Assembly (NCBI GenBank): GCA_963702935.1
Contig: OY969772.1
Location: 682,001 to 746,000 of the forward strand
Origin: DAOTWA01 sp963702935
GTDB taxonomy: Bacteria > Chloroflexota > Anaerolineae > Anaerolineales > Anaerolineaceae
Direction: 5' to 3'
DNA: 64,000 bases
Below the pieces are notes generated by a model. It did not search any database. It had not been told where the DNA came from and worked only from the letters and a program-made list of their open reading frames with translations. The position numbers were made by a program, and so were the translations under genes. Shown here piece by piece: positions 23,136 to 31,478 of this stretch (the stretch's first letter is position 1; each line of letters opens with the position of its first letter).

Positions 23136-23185
23136 AGCAGACCTCCCTGAAAAACCATCCTATGGATCGACAGGCCGGGCTCGAT

Positions 23186-23290
23186 AAAAAAACCGGCCAA
23201 CGATACGGCCGGTTTCGCTATTGGCTCCGCGATGACCTGACCCATCCTTGCGGATGGCTAAGCGACCAGTTCCAGTCATCGTTTCAACGC
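23186..23290 (-). promoter_or_regulatory. structured leader with terminator upstream of the PxKF gene (possible riboswitch)
   Basis: On the minus strand a stem CGATGAC/GTCATCG (23275-23281 with 23230-23236) encloses a GNRA-capped hairpin CCATCC-GCAA-GGATGG (near 23242-23257). It is followed by a hairpin AACCGGCC/GGCCGGTT (23191-23214) and a T-run, about 50 bases before the PxKF start. This is the order of an aptamer followed by a transcription terminator. The conserved bases do not match a class I cyclic-di-GMP aptamer or another class I know. Confidence 0.5.
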
Positions 23291-23555
23291 CGCCTTTAAC
23301 ACGTACGAGTAGAGTGAGTGCGCCCTTGGAAGCTAATTTGCCATGTCCCCCTTCTTCACAGAGCCGAAGGTATCTTCTCTTGACAGAGTTTTTGTGTACC
23401 GGAAGCTTCTTAATACAACGAAGCGCCCAACTATTTGTTACAGGCGAGGGGATCCGTCCGTGCTGGAGGGAAGGGATGCTGGAGGATGAGGCCGGCGCTT
23501 TCAAGGGCGGCGGGTCTGCGGATAAAAATCACCCCCGGTATTCGGATATTCTTGG

Positions 23556-23584
23556 TTTACTTTCTCTACAATTCGTGGTACACT
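23556..23584 (+). promoter_or_regulatory. putative promoter of the BNR-repeat gene
   Basis: TTTACT, 17-base spacer, TACACT, about 50 bases before the ATG at 23635; AAGGAGG provides the ribosome site. Confidence 0.5.
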
Positions 23585-23634
23585 TGTTCTATGAATTTCT
23601 TCCAATTCGAGAATGAGTTAAGGAGGATTTCCAA

Positions 23635-24789
23635 ATGAACGATCCATCGAAAGTGCTGGTAATGGTCGGCACGCGCAAAGGGGGGTTCGTCTTCAGCAGC
23701 GACCGGGAGCGCAAGCAATGGGCGGTCAGCGAGCCGCTGTTCAAGGGCTGGACCGTCATGCACGTGCAGATGGACCCCCGCGATAGGCGCATGCACGCCG
23801 CGTTGAGCCATTTCGTCTACGGCCCGACCACGCATTATTCGGACGACCTGGGGCAGACCTGGACGCAAGCCGAGGTGGTGCCGGCTTTCTCCCGGGAATC
23901 GAAGGCCGGGCGACCGTTCGGGACGCCCGAGGAAGCCTTCTCGGGCAAACCGGCGCCGGATGGCGCGGAAGAGGTGTTGAAGGTGTGGAATATCACACCG
24001 GGTCGAGCGGACGAGCCGGGGGTGCTGTACGCCGGCATCCAACCGGCGGCGCTGTTCAAATCCACGGACCGCGGGGTGAGCTGGTCGCTGGTGGAGGGCC
24101 TATACGACCACCCGCAGCGCGGGCAGTGGAATCCCGGCGCGGGGGGGCTGTGCCTGCACGCCATCGTGCTCGACCCGCGCGACCCGCAGCGCATCTACGT
24201 GGCCATCTCGGCGGCGGGGGTGTATCGCAGCGACGACGGCGGAGCCACCTGGCAGCCGCGCAACAAGAACGTGCGGGCCGACTTCATGGGGGAGAGCAAA
24301 TTCCCCGAATTTGGGCAGTGCGTGCACAAGCTGGAGATGCATCCCAGCCGCCCGGAGGTGCTCTTCCAACAGAACCACTGCGGGGTGTACCGCAGCGACA
24401 ATCACGGCGACGATTGGATCGACATCGGCGAAGGCCGCCTGCCCAGCCGCTTCGGCTTCCCCATCGCCGTGCATCCCCACGATCCGCAAACGATCTACAT
24501 CATCCTGGAAGAGAGCGACGAATTCCGCATGAGCGTGGACGGACAGTTCGCGGTGTGGCGCAGCCGCGACGCGGGAGAAACCTGGCAGCGCCAGACGGAT
24601 GGTCTGCCCAAGGACGCGCACCTGGTGGTGCTGCGCGACGCGCTGGCCACCGACAGCCTGGACGAGGCGGGCATCTACGCCGGGACGGACACCGGGCAGC
24701 TCTTCTACAGCCGGGACGCGGGCGAGACGTGGGAGCTGATGGCGGATTACCTGCCGCCGATCCTGTCGGTGGAAGCGGCGGTAGTTTGA
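23635..24789 (+). CDS. BNR-repeat (sialidase-like beta-propeller) protein
   Basis: A 384-residue beta-propeller of the BNR/Asp-box type. The S-x-D-x-G-x-T/S-W box is repeated: YSDDLGQTW, KSTDRGVSW, RSDDGGATW, RSRDAGETW and YSRDAGETW. There is no signal peptide (start MNDPSKVLVMVGTRKGGFVF), so it is probably cytoplasmic or released otherwise, unlike true sialidases. The family is loosely related to photosystem stability factor-like and exo-glycosidase propellers, and enzymatic activity cannot be inferred. AAGGAGG lies before the ATG. It stands alone, followed by a long hairpin repeat. Confidence 0.88.
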   Translation: MNDPSKVLVMVGTRKGGFVFSSDRERKQWAVSEPLFKGWTVMHVQMDPRDRRMHAALSHFVYGPTTHYSDDLGQTWTQAEVVPAFSRESKAGRPFGTPEEAFSGKPAPDGAEEVLKVWNITPGRADEPGVLYAGIQPAALFKSTDRGVSWSLVEGLYDHPQRGQWNPGAGGLCLHAIVLDPRDPQRIYVAISAAGVYRSDDGGATWQPRNKNVRADFMGESKFPEFGQCVHKLEMHPSRPEVLFQQNHCGVYRSDNHGDDWIDIGEGRLPSRFGFPIAVHPHDPQTIYIILEESDEFRMSVDGQFAVWRSRDAGETWQRQTDGLPKDAHLVVLRDALATDSLDEAGIYAGTDTGQLFYSRDAGETWELMADYLPPILSVEAAVV

Positions 24790-24851
24790 CCCTCCTGCCT
24801 CCCCCATTTTTCCAGAACGAAAATGGGGAAGGGTAATCGAAGGAACATTTT

Positions 24852-24926
24852 CACCACGGAGTCACGAAGTACACAGAGGATTCTCTTAGAAAGAGAAAAC
24901 TCTGTGTTCTCTGCGCCTCCGTGGTG
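24852..24926. repeat. 75-base hairpin repeat, CACCACGGAG family
   Basis: CACCACGGAG... pairs with ...CTCCGTGGTG over about 30 bases per arm, with the pair CTCTTAG/AAGAG in the loop region. It fills the space between the BNR gene and the DHFR-like gene, whose stop is only 12 bases away. Confidence 0.85.
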
Positions 24927-24937
24927 GGATTTTCCGC

Positions 24938-25471
24938 TTACCTGGGCTGGTAATAAAGCAAGACGTTCCCCGAAACGAATGTCCTTGTTCTCAGAAGCTT
25001 GAGATTGAGCCTGTCTTTGAGGTCTTTGAATAGCGGCTTTCCGCTGCCCAGGGCCACCGGATTGACCATCAGCCGGTATTCATCGATCAAGCCCAGCCGG
25101 GTCAGCGCAGAGACGAGGCCGCCGCTGCCAAAGACCACCAAGTCTTTGCCGGGCGGCTGCTTTAGCTTCGAGAGCTCTTCTCCCAGGTCGCCTTTGACCA
25201 GACGCGTGTTGTTCCACTCCACCGTTTCTAATGTTTTCGAAAAAACGATCTTGGGGAGAGCATTCATCTTAGCGGCAATGAGCGGATCGTCCGTGGCCGC
25301 GAGGGGAGTGGGCCAGTAAGCGGCCATGCCCTGATAAGTCACCCGTCCAAACAGGATGGCGTCCACCGCGTCCAGCAGATCGCCGGCGTATGCGTTGAAC
25401 TCGGCGTCCACGTTGTGCCAATCGATTTCGTCGTTGGGCCCGGCGTAGAAGCCGTCCACCGTCACCACCAT
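24938..25471 (-). CDS. dihydrofolate reductase/RibD-like protein, N-terminus frameshifted
   Basis: RibD_C/DHFR-family protein. From ATG 25471 it reads MVVTVDGFYAGPNDEIDWHN, with ILFGRVTYQGMAAYWP, DLVVFGSGGLVSALTRLGLI and VNPVALGSGKPLF, all typical of the YyaP/YwjB type. Members normally begin RKxxLxM before VTVDGF. Those residues are encoded here in another frame: GTG at 25493, with GGAGG five bases before it, gives MRKVILS and then runs out of phase by one base near 25470-25475. Either the gene has suffered a one-base insertion or it now starts at 25471, losing half of the first strand. It may therefore be a pseudogene. Real DHFR activity is unlikely for this subfamily. Confidence 0.75.
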   Translation of the reverse strand: MVVTVDGFYAGPNDEIDWHNVDAEFNAYAGDLLDAVDAILFGRVTYQGMAAYWPTPLAATDDPLIAAKMNALPKIVFSKTLETVEWNNTRLVKGDLGEELSKLKQPPGKDLVVFGSGGLVSALTRLGLIDEYRLMVNPVALGSGKPLFKDLKDRLNLKLLRTRTFVSGNVLLYYQPR

Positions 25472-25628
25472 CGGAAAGAATCACTTTTCGCACGAGAGCC
25501 TCCGTTCCGTCGCCACGCTCGCCGGACAGGAACGAGCGCAGGGATTCTATATCAATACGATAAAGATTGTCTCTATTGTAGAACGCATATTCTAGCCTGT
25601 CAAGGGGAATGGGCGCTCATTCATCCCC

Positions 25629-26024
25629 CTAGCTATGAACCACGTCCAAACCGAGATGCGCCTCGAACGGCTCGAAATCCCGGTCGGAATGCAGGAGCAG
25701 GGCGCCGGTCTCGATACAATAGGTCGCAATCAGACAGTCGATGGTCTTGCGCACCGTGATCCCCTTTTTGCGCAGAGCGCGGAAATGGATGGCGCTTTGA
25801 ACGGCCAGGTGGGGGTTGAGCATCTCCACCTGTTGGAACGCGGAGAACGCCTGGCGAGCTGCCTCGAAATCCTTGTCTGCACGAAACCCCTGGAGCACTT
25901 CGGCTAGAATGATGTCGCCAACCAGGAGGGGCTGATTCCCCAGAGCGCGATCCAGGTAATCGGTTTCGGGGGTGTTGACGCCGTTAAAGTAATCGATCCA
26001 GACGGACAAATCAACCAAGATCAT
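25629..26024 (-). CDS. vapC: VapC-type PIN-domain ribonuclease toxin
   Basis: A 131-residue PIN ribonuclease. The acidic active-site residues are present: D5 in ILVDLSVWIDYF, E42 in ILAEVLQGF, D98-region in RKTIDCLIATYC and the late aspartate in LLLHSDRDFEPF. It overlaps the antitoxin gene by 14 bases, and together they form a vapBC addiction module. VapC toxins cleave tRNA or rRNA when VapB is degraded. The gene is intact. Confidence 0.92.
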   Translation of the reverse strand: MILVDLSVWIDYFNGVNTPETDYLDRALGNQPLLVGDIILAEVLQGFRADKDFEAARQAFSAFQQVEMLNPHLAVQSAIHFRALRKKGITVRKTIDCLIATYCIETGALLLHSDRDFEPFEAHLGLDVVHS

Positions 26025-26220
26025 GCCCGCGTCCCCGGCGCTGCTCGTTCAGGTCGCCGTCCCACTTCAACGTACCGCGCAAGGAACGTACCTGGGACTG
26101 TTCGCGCAAGCGAACCAGGGTAACCAGGGCCTCACGGATCACTTCTTTTTTGGTCTTGATGCCGGTCAACTGTTGAGCCCTGCGGATCAAATCATCATCC
26201 AATACAATATTCGTACGCAT
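26011..26220 (-). CDS. vapB: VapB-type antitoxin
   Basis: A 69-residue antitoxin beginning MRTNIVLDDDLIRRAQQLTG, a ribbon-helix-helix DNA-binding start, followed by KTKKEVIREALVTLVRLREQ and a toxin-binding tail with W. I start at the ATG at 26220 since the upstream frame runs across the promoter and operator. The tail overlaps vapC by 14 bases. The complex should bind the repeats at 26241-26270 and repress its own operon. Confidence 0.88.
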   Translation of the reverse strand: MRTNIVLDDDLIRRAQQLTGIKTKKEVIREALVTLVRLREQSQVRSLRGTLKWDGDLNEQRRGRGHDLG

Positions 26221-26240
26221 ATACCTTCGACCTCGCGGCG

Positions 26241-26277
26241 ATGTGTATATTATTGCACAATTATGTGTATAAGTCAA
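26241..26277 (-). promoter_or_regulatory. vapBC promoter with operator repeats
   Basis: On the minus strand TTGACT (26272-26277), 17-base spacer, AATAAT (26249-26254). The octamer ATGTGTAT (plus strand) is repeated at 26241-26248 and 26263-26270, 22 bases apart, i.e. two helical turns, covering the -10 and spacer. This suits cooperative VapB binding. Confidence 0.75.
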
Positions 26278-26868
26278 TTACTCCTGGGTGCCCTGCAACA
26301 AGGTGGAAGGCAACGCGGCGGCCCAGGCGCGGATGAAGGGCCAGTTGCGGTGGTCGCCGGGCTGGGCCTGAATGACCAGCAGGACGAACAGCATCTGGAA
26401 GAATTTCAGGCGGAACATTTCCAGCTTGCCGCCGAAGATGGCCACGCTGAGCGGCTTGACCAGGGGCGAAGCCTTCAAGGCCGGGCGCAGGTAGTTGGAG
26501 ACGGTGGCGTAGCGCTCTTTGAGGCTCAAGTGGCCGGCGACCTTGGGCGGCTTGAGCAGGGCCGGGTCCAGCGACGCGTCCACCTGCTCGGCCGTGTCCG
26601 TCAGGCTCATGGCGGTCATGAAATAGGCGACCTTCTTGGCACTCAGCGCGCCCTGATGCTGTTTGACGAACCTGAGCGCCGCGCGGTGCCAGCCGAGGAT
26701 CATGGGCGCTCCCACCACCACGGCCTGATAGGGCTCGAGGTCGGTGACCTCTTCCAGGCGGCGCACGTCGGCCTGCACGCCGGCTTTCTCCAATTCTTCC
26801 GCCACGGCGCGGGCCACGTCGGCGGTCGATCCGGAATTGGTGCTGTAGGCGATCAAGATGCGGGTCAT
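26278..26868 (-). CDS. flavodoxin-domain protein
   Basis: A 196-residue flavodoxin-fold protein. The FMN phosphate loop is AYSTNSGSTADVARAV, and VVVGAPMILGWHRAALRFVKQH gives the second loop, as in HemG-like menaquinone-dependent protoporphyrinogen oxidases and related flavodoxins. The C-terminus (about 150-196) is longer, with a hydrophobic patch KFFQMLFVLLVIQAQ that may contact membrane. Catalytic partner unknown. It is followed by vapBC in the same direction; the vapBC -35 touches its stop codon. Confidence 0.83.
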   Translation of the reverse strand: MTRILIAYSTNSGSTADVARAVAEELEKAGVQADVRRLEEVTDLEPYQAVVVGAPMILGWHRAALRFVKQHQGALSAKKVAYFMTAMSLTDTAEQVDASLDPALLKPPKVAGHLSLKERYATVSNYLRPALKASPLVKPLSVAIFGGKLEMFRLKFFQMLFVLLVIQAQPGDHRNWPFIRAWAAALPSTLLQGTQE

Positions 26869-26965
26869 GGGTTGGCTCCTTCGGGATAGATAGGATTCAC
26901 CACAGAGGCACGGAGGGCACAGAGTTTATTTATAAAGATTTTATCCCCAGATGGGAAAAAGCGCA

Positions 26966-27463
26966 TTACCCGCTTGGCTCTTGATTGGGACGGAGGCTGA
27001 CCAGCAGCACCACGCCCACGCCGGCGACGATGGCCAGGTCGGCGACGTTGAAGATGCCGGTGTGCAGGCCGCCCACCTGCAAGATCATGAAATCCACCAC
27101 GTCCCCGCTGTGGAGGATGCGGTCGATCAGGTTGCCGATGCCGCCGCAGGCCAGCAGGGACAGGCCGGCCAGCAGGAGCAGGCTGACCCTTTCTTTGCGC
27201 AGGATGAAGGCGACCAGGACGCCCAGGACGATCCCGGCGAAGACGACGAAGAAGAGGAAGCGCAAGGAAGCCGGGAGCTGCGCGCCCAGGCTCAGGAAGG
27301 CCCCGGGGTTCTGCGAATAAACCAGGCGGATGGCGCCGTTGAGCAACGGGACGGGCGGGCCGGAGGCAAGCCGGTCGCGCGCGACGACTTTGGTGATCTG
27401 GTCGCAGCCGGTCACGGCGGCCAACAAAAAGAGGACGAAAAGCAGACGGGAAATCCTTCGCAT
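26966..27463 (-). CDS. lspA: lipoprotein signal peptidase (signal peptidase II)
   Basis: Membrane aspartic protease of 165 residues that removes signal peptides from diacylglyceryl-modified prolipoproteins. The four membrane spans and the catalytic motifs GGIGNLIDRI...GDVVDF and GIFNVADLAI (both containing the catalytic aspartates) are intact, as are DQITK near the N-terminus and NPGAFLSLG. Several lipobox proteins in this window (genes ending at 31479, 58625, and starting at 38963) would be its substrates. It is followed at ten bases by a small membrane protein gene on the upstream side. Confidence 0.95.
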   Translation of the reverse strand: MRRISRLLFVLFLLAAVTGCDQITKVVARDRLASGPPVPLLNGAIRLVYSQNPGAFLSLGAQLPASLRFLFFVVFAGIVLGVLVAFILRKERVSLLLLAGLSLLACGGIGNLIDRILHSGDVVDFMILQVGGLHTGIFNVADLAIVAGVGVVLLVSLRPNQEPSG

Positions 27464-27472
27464 AGAAAAGCC

Positions 27473-27796
27473 TTACCTCTCCGAGAAGCGGATCATGCCG
27501 TTGACGACGACGATCCAGCCCACACCCAGCACCAGGGTGTTGAGCGCCAGCCAGGAGAAGACGGAGCCCAGCGACCAGCCCTCGCGGCGCAGGCCGCGCC
27601 CGTACAACAGCATGTCCAGAAAATTGGCGGCGGGCTGCGCGCAGGTATACAGGCCGAGCATCACGCCGAGGATGCCGTCCAGCTTATAGGTGGTGGTGAG
27701 GGGGTGGCGGTAAGCCAGCAAGGTGGTGTAGACCACGCCGATCAGGATCAGCCCCAGCAACCAGCGGACATTGCGCGCGCGCTTCTTTCGATCCAT
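27473..27796 (-). CDS. small membrane protein, unknown function
   Basis: A 107-residue protein with a basic N-terminus (MDRKKRARNVRW) and three hydrophobic segments (about 12-30, 40-62, 80-100). I do not recognise the family. The stop is ten bases before lspA, suggesting an operon with it, and codon usage looks like its neighbours. No ribosome site stands out. Confidence 0.65.
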   Translation of the reverse strand: MDRKKRARNVRWLLGLILIGVVYTTLLAYRHPLTTTYKLDGILGVMLGLYTCAQPAANFLDMLLYGRGLRREGWSLGSVFSWLALNTLVLGVGWIVVVNGMIRFSER

Positions 27797-27923
27797 ACTC
27801 CTGCCTCATCCCGCGAAAAAGGACCGGCGGGGCATCCGGGCAAAATGCGGGCCGCCTGGGGTTAAGCATAACGCAAAGCGCGCCAGAAGAACAGAGGGGG
27901 CACGCAGAGACGCTCGGATAGCC

Positions 27924-28195
27924 GGCGGGATGAGAATCCCGCCCTACGCGCCAAGGGCACAGAGAGGCATGGCCGCTCAGTAGACGGCGGGATGAGAATC
28001 CCGCCCTACACGTAAAAGCACGGAGAGGCGAAGCCACTTAAGGTGGGCGGCGGGATGGGAATCCCGCCCTACGCGCCAAGGGCACAGAGAGGCGAGGCCG
28101 CTTAAGGTAGACGGCGGGATGGGAATCCCGCCCTACGAGCCAAGGGCACAGAGAGGCATGGCCGCTCAGGTGGGCGGCGGGATGGGAATCCCGCC

Positions 28196-28200
<5 letters not shown>
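27924..28200. repeat. five tandem 62-64 bp repeats with hairpin core
   Basis: GGCGGGATGRGAATCCCGCC followed by CTAC starts at 27924, 27986, 28049, 28113 and 28176. Each core is a hairpin (GGCGGGAT/ATCCCGCC), and spacers carry variants of AAGGGCACAGAGAGGC. The last unit supplies the TAG stop of the ABC ATPase gene (28196-28198). Confidence 0.93.
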
Positions 28201-28870
<670 letters not shown>

Positions 28871-29019
28871 AACTTGCCTCCTTTTCCCAAAAACGGTTGA
28901 CGTTCTAACCGGATATAAGTGCTGGTCGTGAAGGAGAACTCTGAATAGAAAACGGATGATAGCCACGAGCGGCGGCTTAGAAAGCCGCCCTACGCCTTTT
29001 GGAACAGCGCCAAAAGGGT

Positions 29020-30462
29020 CTAGCTTGCCTGGTGATCCAGCGGGAAGGCCAGGCGGATGGTGGTGCCCACCCCGGGGGTCGATTCGGCGGAGGTAGTGCC
29101 ACCGTGTGATTCGACCAGGGCCTTCACAATGGCCAGGCCCAGGCCGGTCTCGCCCGTTTCGGTGTGGCGGGACTTATCGACGCGGTGGAAGCGATTGAAG
29201 ATGTAGGGGATTTCTTCCGGGGTGATGCCTTCGCCGGTATCCTGGACGCACATCTCCAGCTTGCCCTCGGCCAGGCGGGCGGAAAGGGTAATGTGGCCTC
29301 CGGCAGGCGTATAGCGCAAAGCGTTGCTGATCAGATTGCCCAGCACCTGCATCATACGGGCTTCATCGACCCAGATATCAGGGAGGTCGCTCTCGGCCCG
29401 GACGGAGAGGGTCACGTTCTGCTGCTCGGCCTGGTAGCGGAACAAAGCCGCGGCGCGCCCCAAAAGGGTGCCGGGGGAGAGCTGTTGCGGGTTGAGGGAC
29501 AATTCGCCGGAGTCTGCCAGGGACAACATGCGCAGGTCTCCGACCAGGTCTTGCAGGCGCTCGATCTCGGAATAAATGAGGGCCAGGCGCTGCGGCGTGG
29601 GCTTGAGCACCCCATCGCGCATGGATTCGATGTAGCCGGAAATGACAGTGAGGGGGGTGCGCAGGTCATGAGCGATGTCGGCGGTCATCTGGCGGCGCAA
29701 CTGGTTGACGCGGGCCACTTCCTGACTCATGCTGTTGAAGGCAGAAGCGAGCTGGCCGATCTCGTCGTTCGATCGTACCTTGACCTGTTGGTCGAGCTGG
29801 CCCTGCTTGATGTTCTGGGCGGCGCGCGTCAGCGCCTGGAGAGGGCCGGTGAGCGTGCGCGCCAGGAGAATGCCCAGGACGAGAGCCACCAGCAGCGCGC
29901 CGAAAATAGCGTAGGTGAGCGCCTGGTTGGTGCGTTGCAGGAACTGGGCTTCCTGGGGGTTGAACGCCGGCGGCTGGCTGGCGGTCAGGATGGTGCCTAC
30001 CTGCTGCCCACCCACGGTGATGGCCGTGCCGGCCTTCAAGATATCCGCCGGCAGGGTCGAGCCTTCCGGGAAATTGGGATCGACGGAAACGATCACCGTG
30101 CCCTGCGCATCCGCCAGGCCCATCAAATTCCCGCGCCCCTGAAAGCTGGGCGGGTGGTTGTTTTGAGCGGGCTGGTTGTCTTGAGCGGGCTGGTTGGCCG
30201 AGAGCGGAGCTTCGGCGGTAGAGAAGGTGCGGGATTGCAATCTCTGCCAATTCTGGCTCACCGCATTCCAGGATCCATTCTCCGCGTAATAATCGCTAAG
30301 GGCCTGCTCCAGGTTGGTGCGCTGCTGATCGAGGATGAGCTGGGTCAGGCGGTCGGCGCTGGTGAGGCGGATAGAGACCGCCAGCAACGCCGCGGTGGTG
30401 AAGGCGATGAGCATAAAAGCCAGGGTGAGCTTCCAATAAAGCGATTTGAGCATCGGAATCAC
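29020..30462 (-). CDS. sensor histidine kinase (BaeS/PhoR-like)
   Basis: A 480-residue membrane kinase: TM1 about 9-31, an extracytoplasmic loop to about 172 carrying the low-complexity ANQPAQDNQPAQNNHPP, TM2 about 175-197, HAMP (TGPLQALTRAAQNIKQGQLD region, to about 250), HisKA with the phosphoacceptor in DIAHDLRTPLTVISGYIE (part: IAHDLRTPL), and HATPase_c with NLISNALRYTP, GEGITPEEI and GLGLAIVKALVE. It starts with GTG 30462 overlapping the regulator stop as GTGA, or with ATG 30453. It forms a two-component pair with the next gene, probably sensing envelope stress (inference from neighbours: exporter, secreted proteins). Confidence 0.95.
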   Translation of the reverse strand: MIPMLKSLYWKLTLAFMLIAFTTAALLAVSIRLTSADRLTQLILDQQRTNLEQALSDYYAENGSWNAVSQNWQRLQSRTFSTAEAPLSANQPAQDNQPAQNNHPPSFQGRGNLMGLADAQGTVIVSVDPNFPEGSTLPADILKAGTAITVGGQQVGTILTASQPPAFNPQEAQFLQRTNQALTYAIFGALLVALVLGILLARTLTGPLQALTRAAQNIKQGQLDQQVKVRSNDEIGQLASAFNSMSQEVARVNQLRRQMTADIAHDLRTPLTVISGYIESMRDGVLKPTPQRLALIYSEIERLQDLVGDLRMLSLADSGELSLNPQQLSPGTLLGRAAALFRYQAEQQNVTLSVRAESDLPDIWVDEARMMQVLGNLISNALRYTPAGGHITLSARLAEGKLEMCVQDTGEGITPEEIPYIFNRFHRVDKSRHTETGETGLGLAIVKALVESHGGTTSAESTPGVGTTIRLAFPLDHQAS

Positions 30463-31145
30463 GGCTCTTTTTGAAAGCGATACCCGACTCCGAAGACCGT
30501 CTCGATGTAACGCGGGCGGCTCGGCTCCGGCTCGATCTTAAGACGCAAGTTGCGAATGTGCACGTTCAAGGTGCTGTCCAGGCCGGTAAAATTGCTATCG
30601 GTCAGGAGGTCCACCAGCTCCGTGCGCGTGAACACACGGCCGGGAGAGCGCATGAAGATCACCAGCAAGGCAAACTCGATGGGGGTCAAAGAGACAGGCT
30701 GGTCTCCTACCGTGACGGTACGCGTGCGCTCATCGAGAACGATCTCCCCGGCGCGCAACAGCTCGAACCTCTCGTCGGTCTCCTCGTTGCGGCGCAAGGC
30801 GGCGCGAATGCGGGCGGCCAGCTCCCTCATGCGGAAGGGCTTGACCACGTAATCGTCTGCGCCCAGGTCCAGCCCCAAAACGGCGTCCGTCTCTTCCTCA
30901 CGCGCGGTAATGATGATGACCGGGGTCTGGCGTTCCTTGCGATACTGGCGGAGGAACTGGTAGCCGTCCATCTTGGGCATCATGATGTCGAGCAAGATCA
31001 GGTCAGGCGGCTCGTGGCGGGCCATGTAGATGGCGTTCTGGCCGTCGGTAGCGGTGAAAACCCGATAGCCTTGTTCGGTCAAGTATTCCTGTAGTAATTG
31101 CCGGACGCTGGATTGATCGTCTACGACAAGGATGGTGTTTGGCAT
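30459..31145 (-). CDS. OmpR/PhoB-family response regulator
   Basis: A 228-residue regulator. The receiver (1-118) has the acidic pair VVDDQ, phosphoacceptor in LILLDIMMPKMDG, and conserved lysine in DDYVVKPF. The C-terminal winged helix (135-228) is Trans_reg_C: SLTPIEFALLVIFMRSPGRV, then STLNVHIRNLRLKIE and FGVGYRF. I start at ATG 31145 (MPNTILVVDD), the conserved receiver start; AGAGAGGAT is about 11 bases upstream. PhoB-type proteins bind direct repeats spaced 11 bases, and such boxes occur at 36823 and 37924 (inferred link). Confidence 0.95.
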   Translation of the reverse strand: MPNTILVVDDQSSVRQLLQEYLTEQGYRVFTATDGQNAIYMARHEPPDLILLDIMMPKMDGYQFLRQYRKERQTPVIIITAREEETDAVLGLDLGADDYVVKPFRMRELAARIRAALRRNEETDERFELLRAGEIVLDERTRTVTVGDQPVSLTPIEFALLVIFMRSPGRVFTRTELVDLLTDSNFTGLDSTLNVHIRNLRLKIEPEPSRPRYIETVFGVGYRFQKEP

Positions 31146-31478
31146 GGTTGCGAAAATCCTCTCTTCAGGAGGTGGATGGACGGAGGCAGGCAGATGGAGG
31201 TTGGCCAATAAGCATGATTCTCCCGAAAAAACTGTTCACCACGAAGGACGGAAAGATGATTAAGTGCGAGCAACACTCTAATATTACTCCAATTATACGC
31301 AGGGCGAGGGGAGAATCCCCCCGGCTGCCCCCTGAGCGAGCGCCAGAGCCTGCCAGGGCGAGAGGAGAATCCCCCCTCCCCCCCTTGTAAAGGGGGGAAA
31401 AGACCAGGCCCGCCTTCGCGCGAGGCGTGTTCTTAGCCCCCCTTCCTAAGGGGGGTTGGGGGGATGCTCGCATTTGCG
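31146..31478. repeat. intergenic block of CCCCCCTT..AAGGGGGG repeats
   Basis: Three elements of the family GAGAATCCCCCC...CCCCTTNNAAAGGGGGG lie at about 31305-31340, 31355-31402 and 31430-31470, the first one degenerate. They fill the gap between the lipoprotein and response-regulator genes. No gene or clear promoter is visible. Confidence 0.75.

Larger units (their letters stand above)
23136..23634. other. divergent intergenic region with a structured minus-strand leader
   Basis: About 500 bases. The PxKF leader occupies 23186-23290 (separate entry) and a plus-strand promoter lies at 23556-23584. The rest, 23290-23550, has no coding frame I trust and no clear minus-strand promoter. Confidence 0.5.

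Noticed and set aside
23220..23290. Class I cyclic-di-GMP riboswitch upstream of the PxKF gene
   Set aside because: A GNRA-capped hairpin and a CGCGGAGCC stretch recall it, but the conserved core bases and the second helical arm do not fit.
23160..23504. Minus-strand 114-codon frame
   Set aside because: It runs through the leader, terminator and promoter region, and has no family resemblance.
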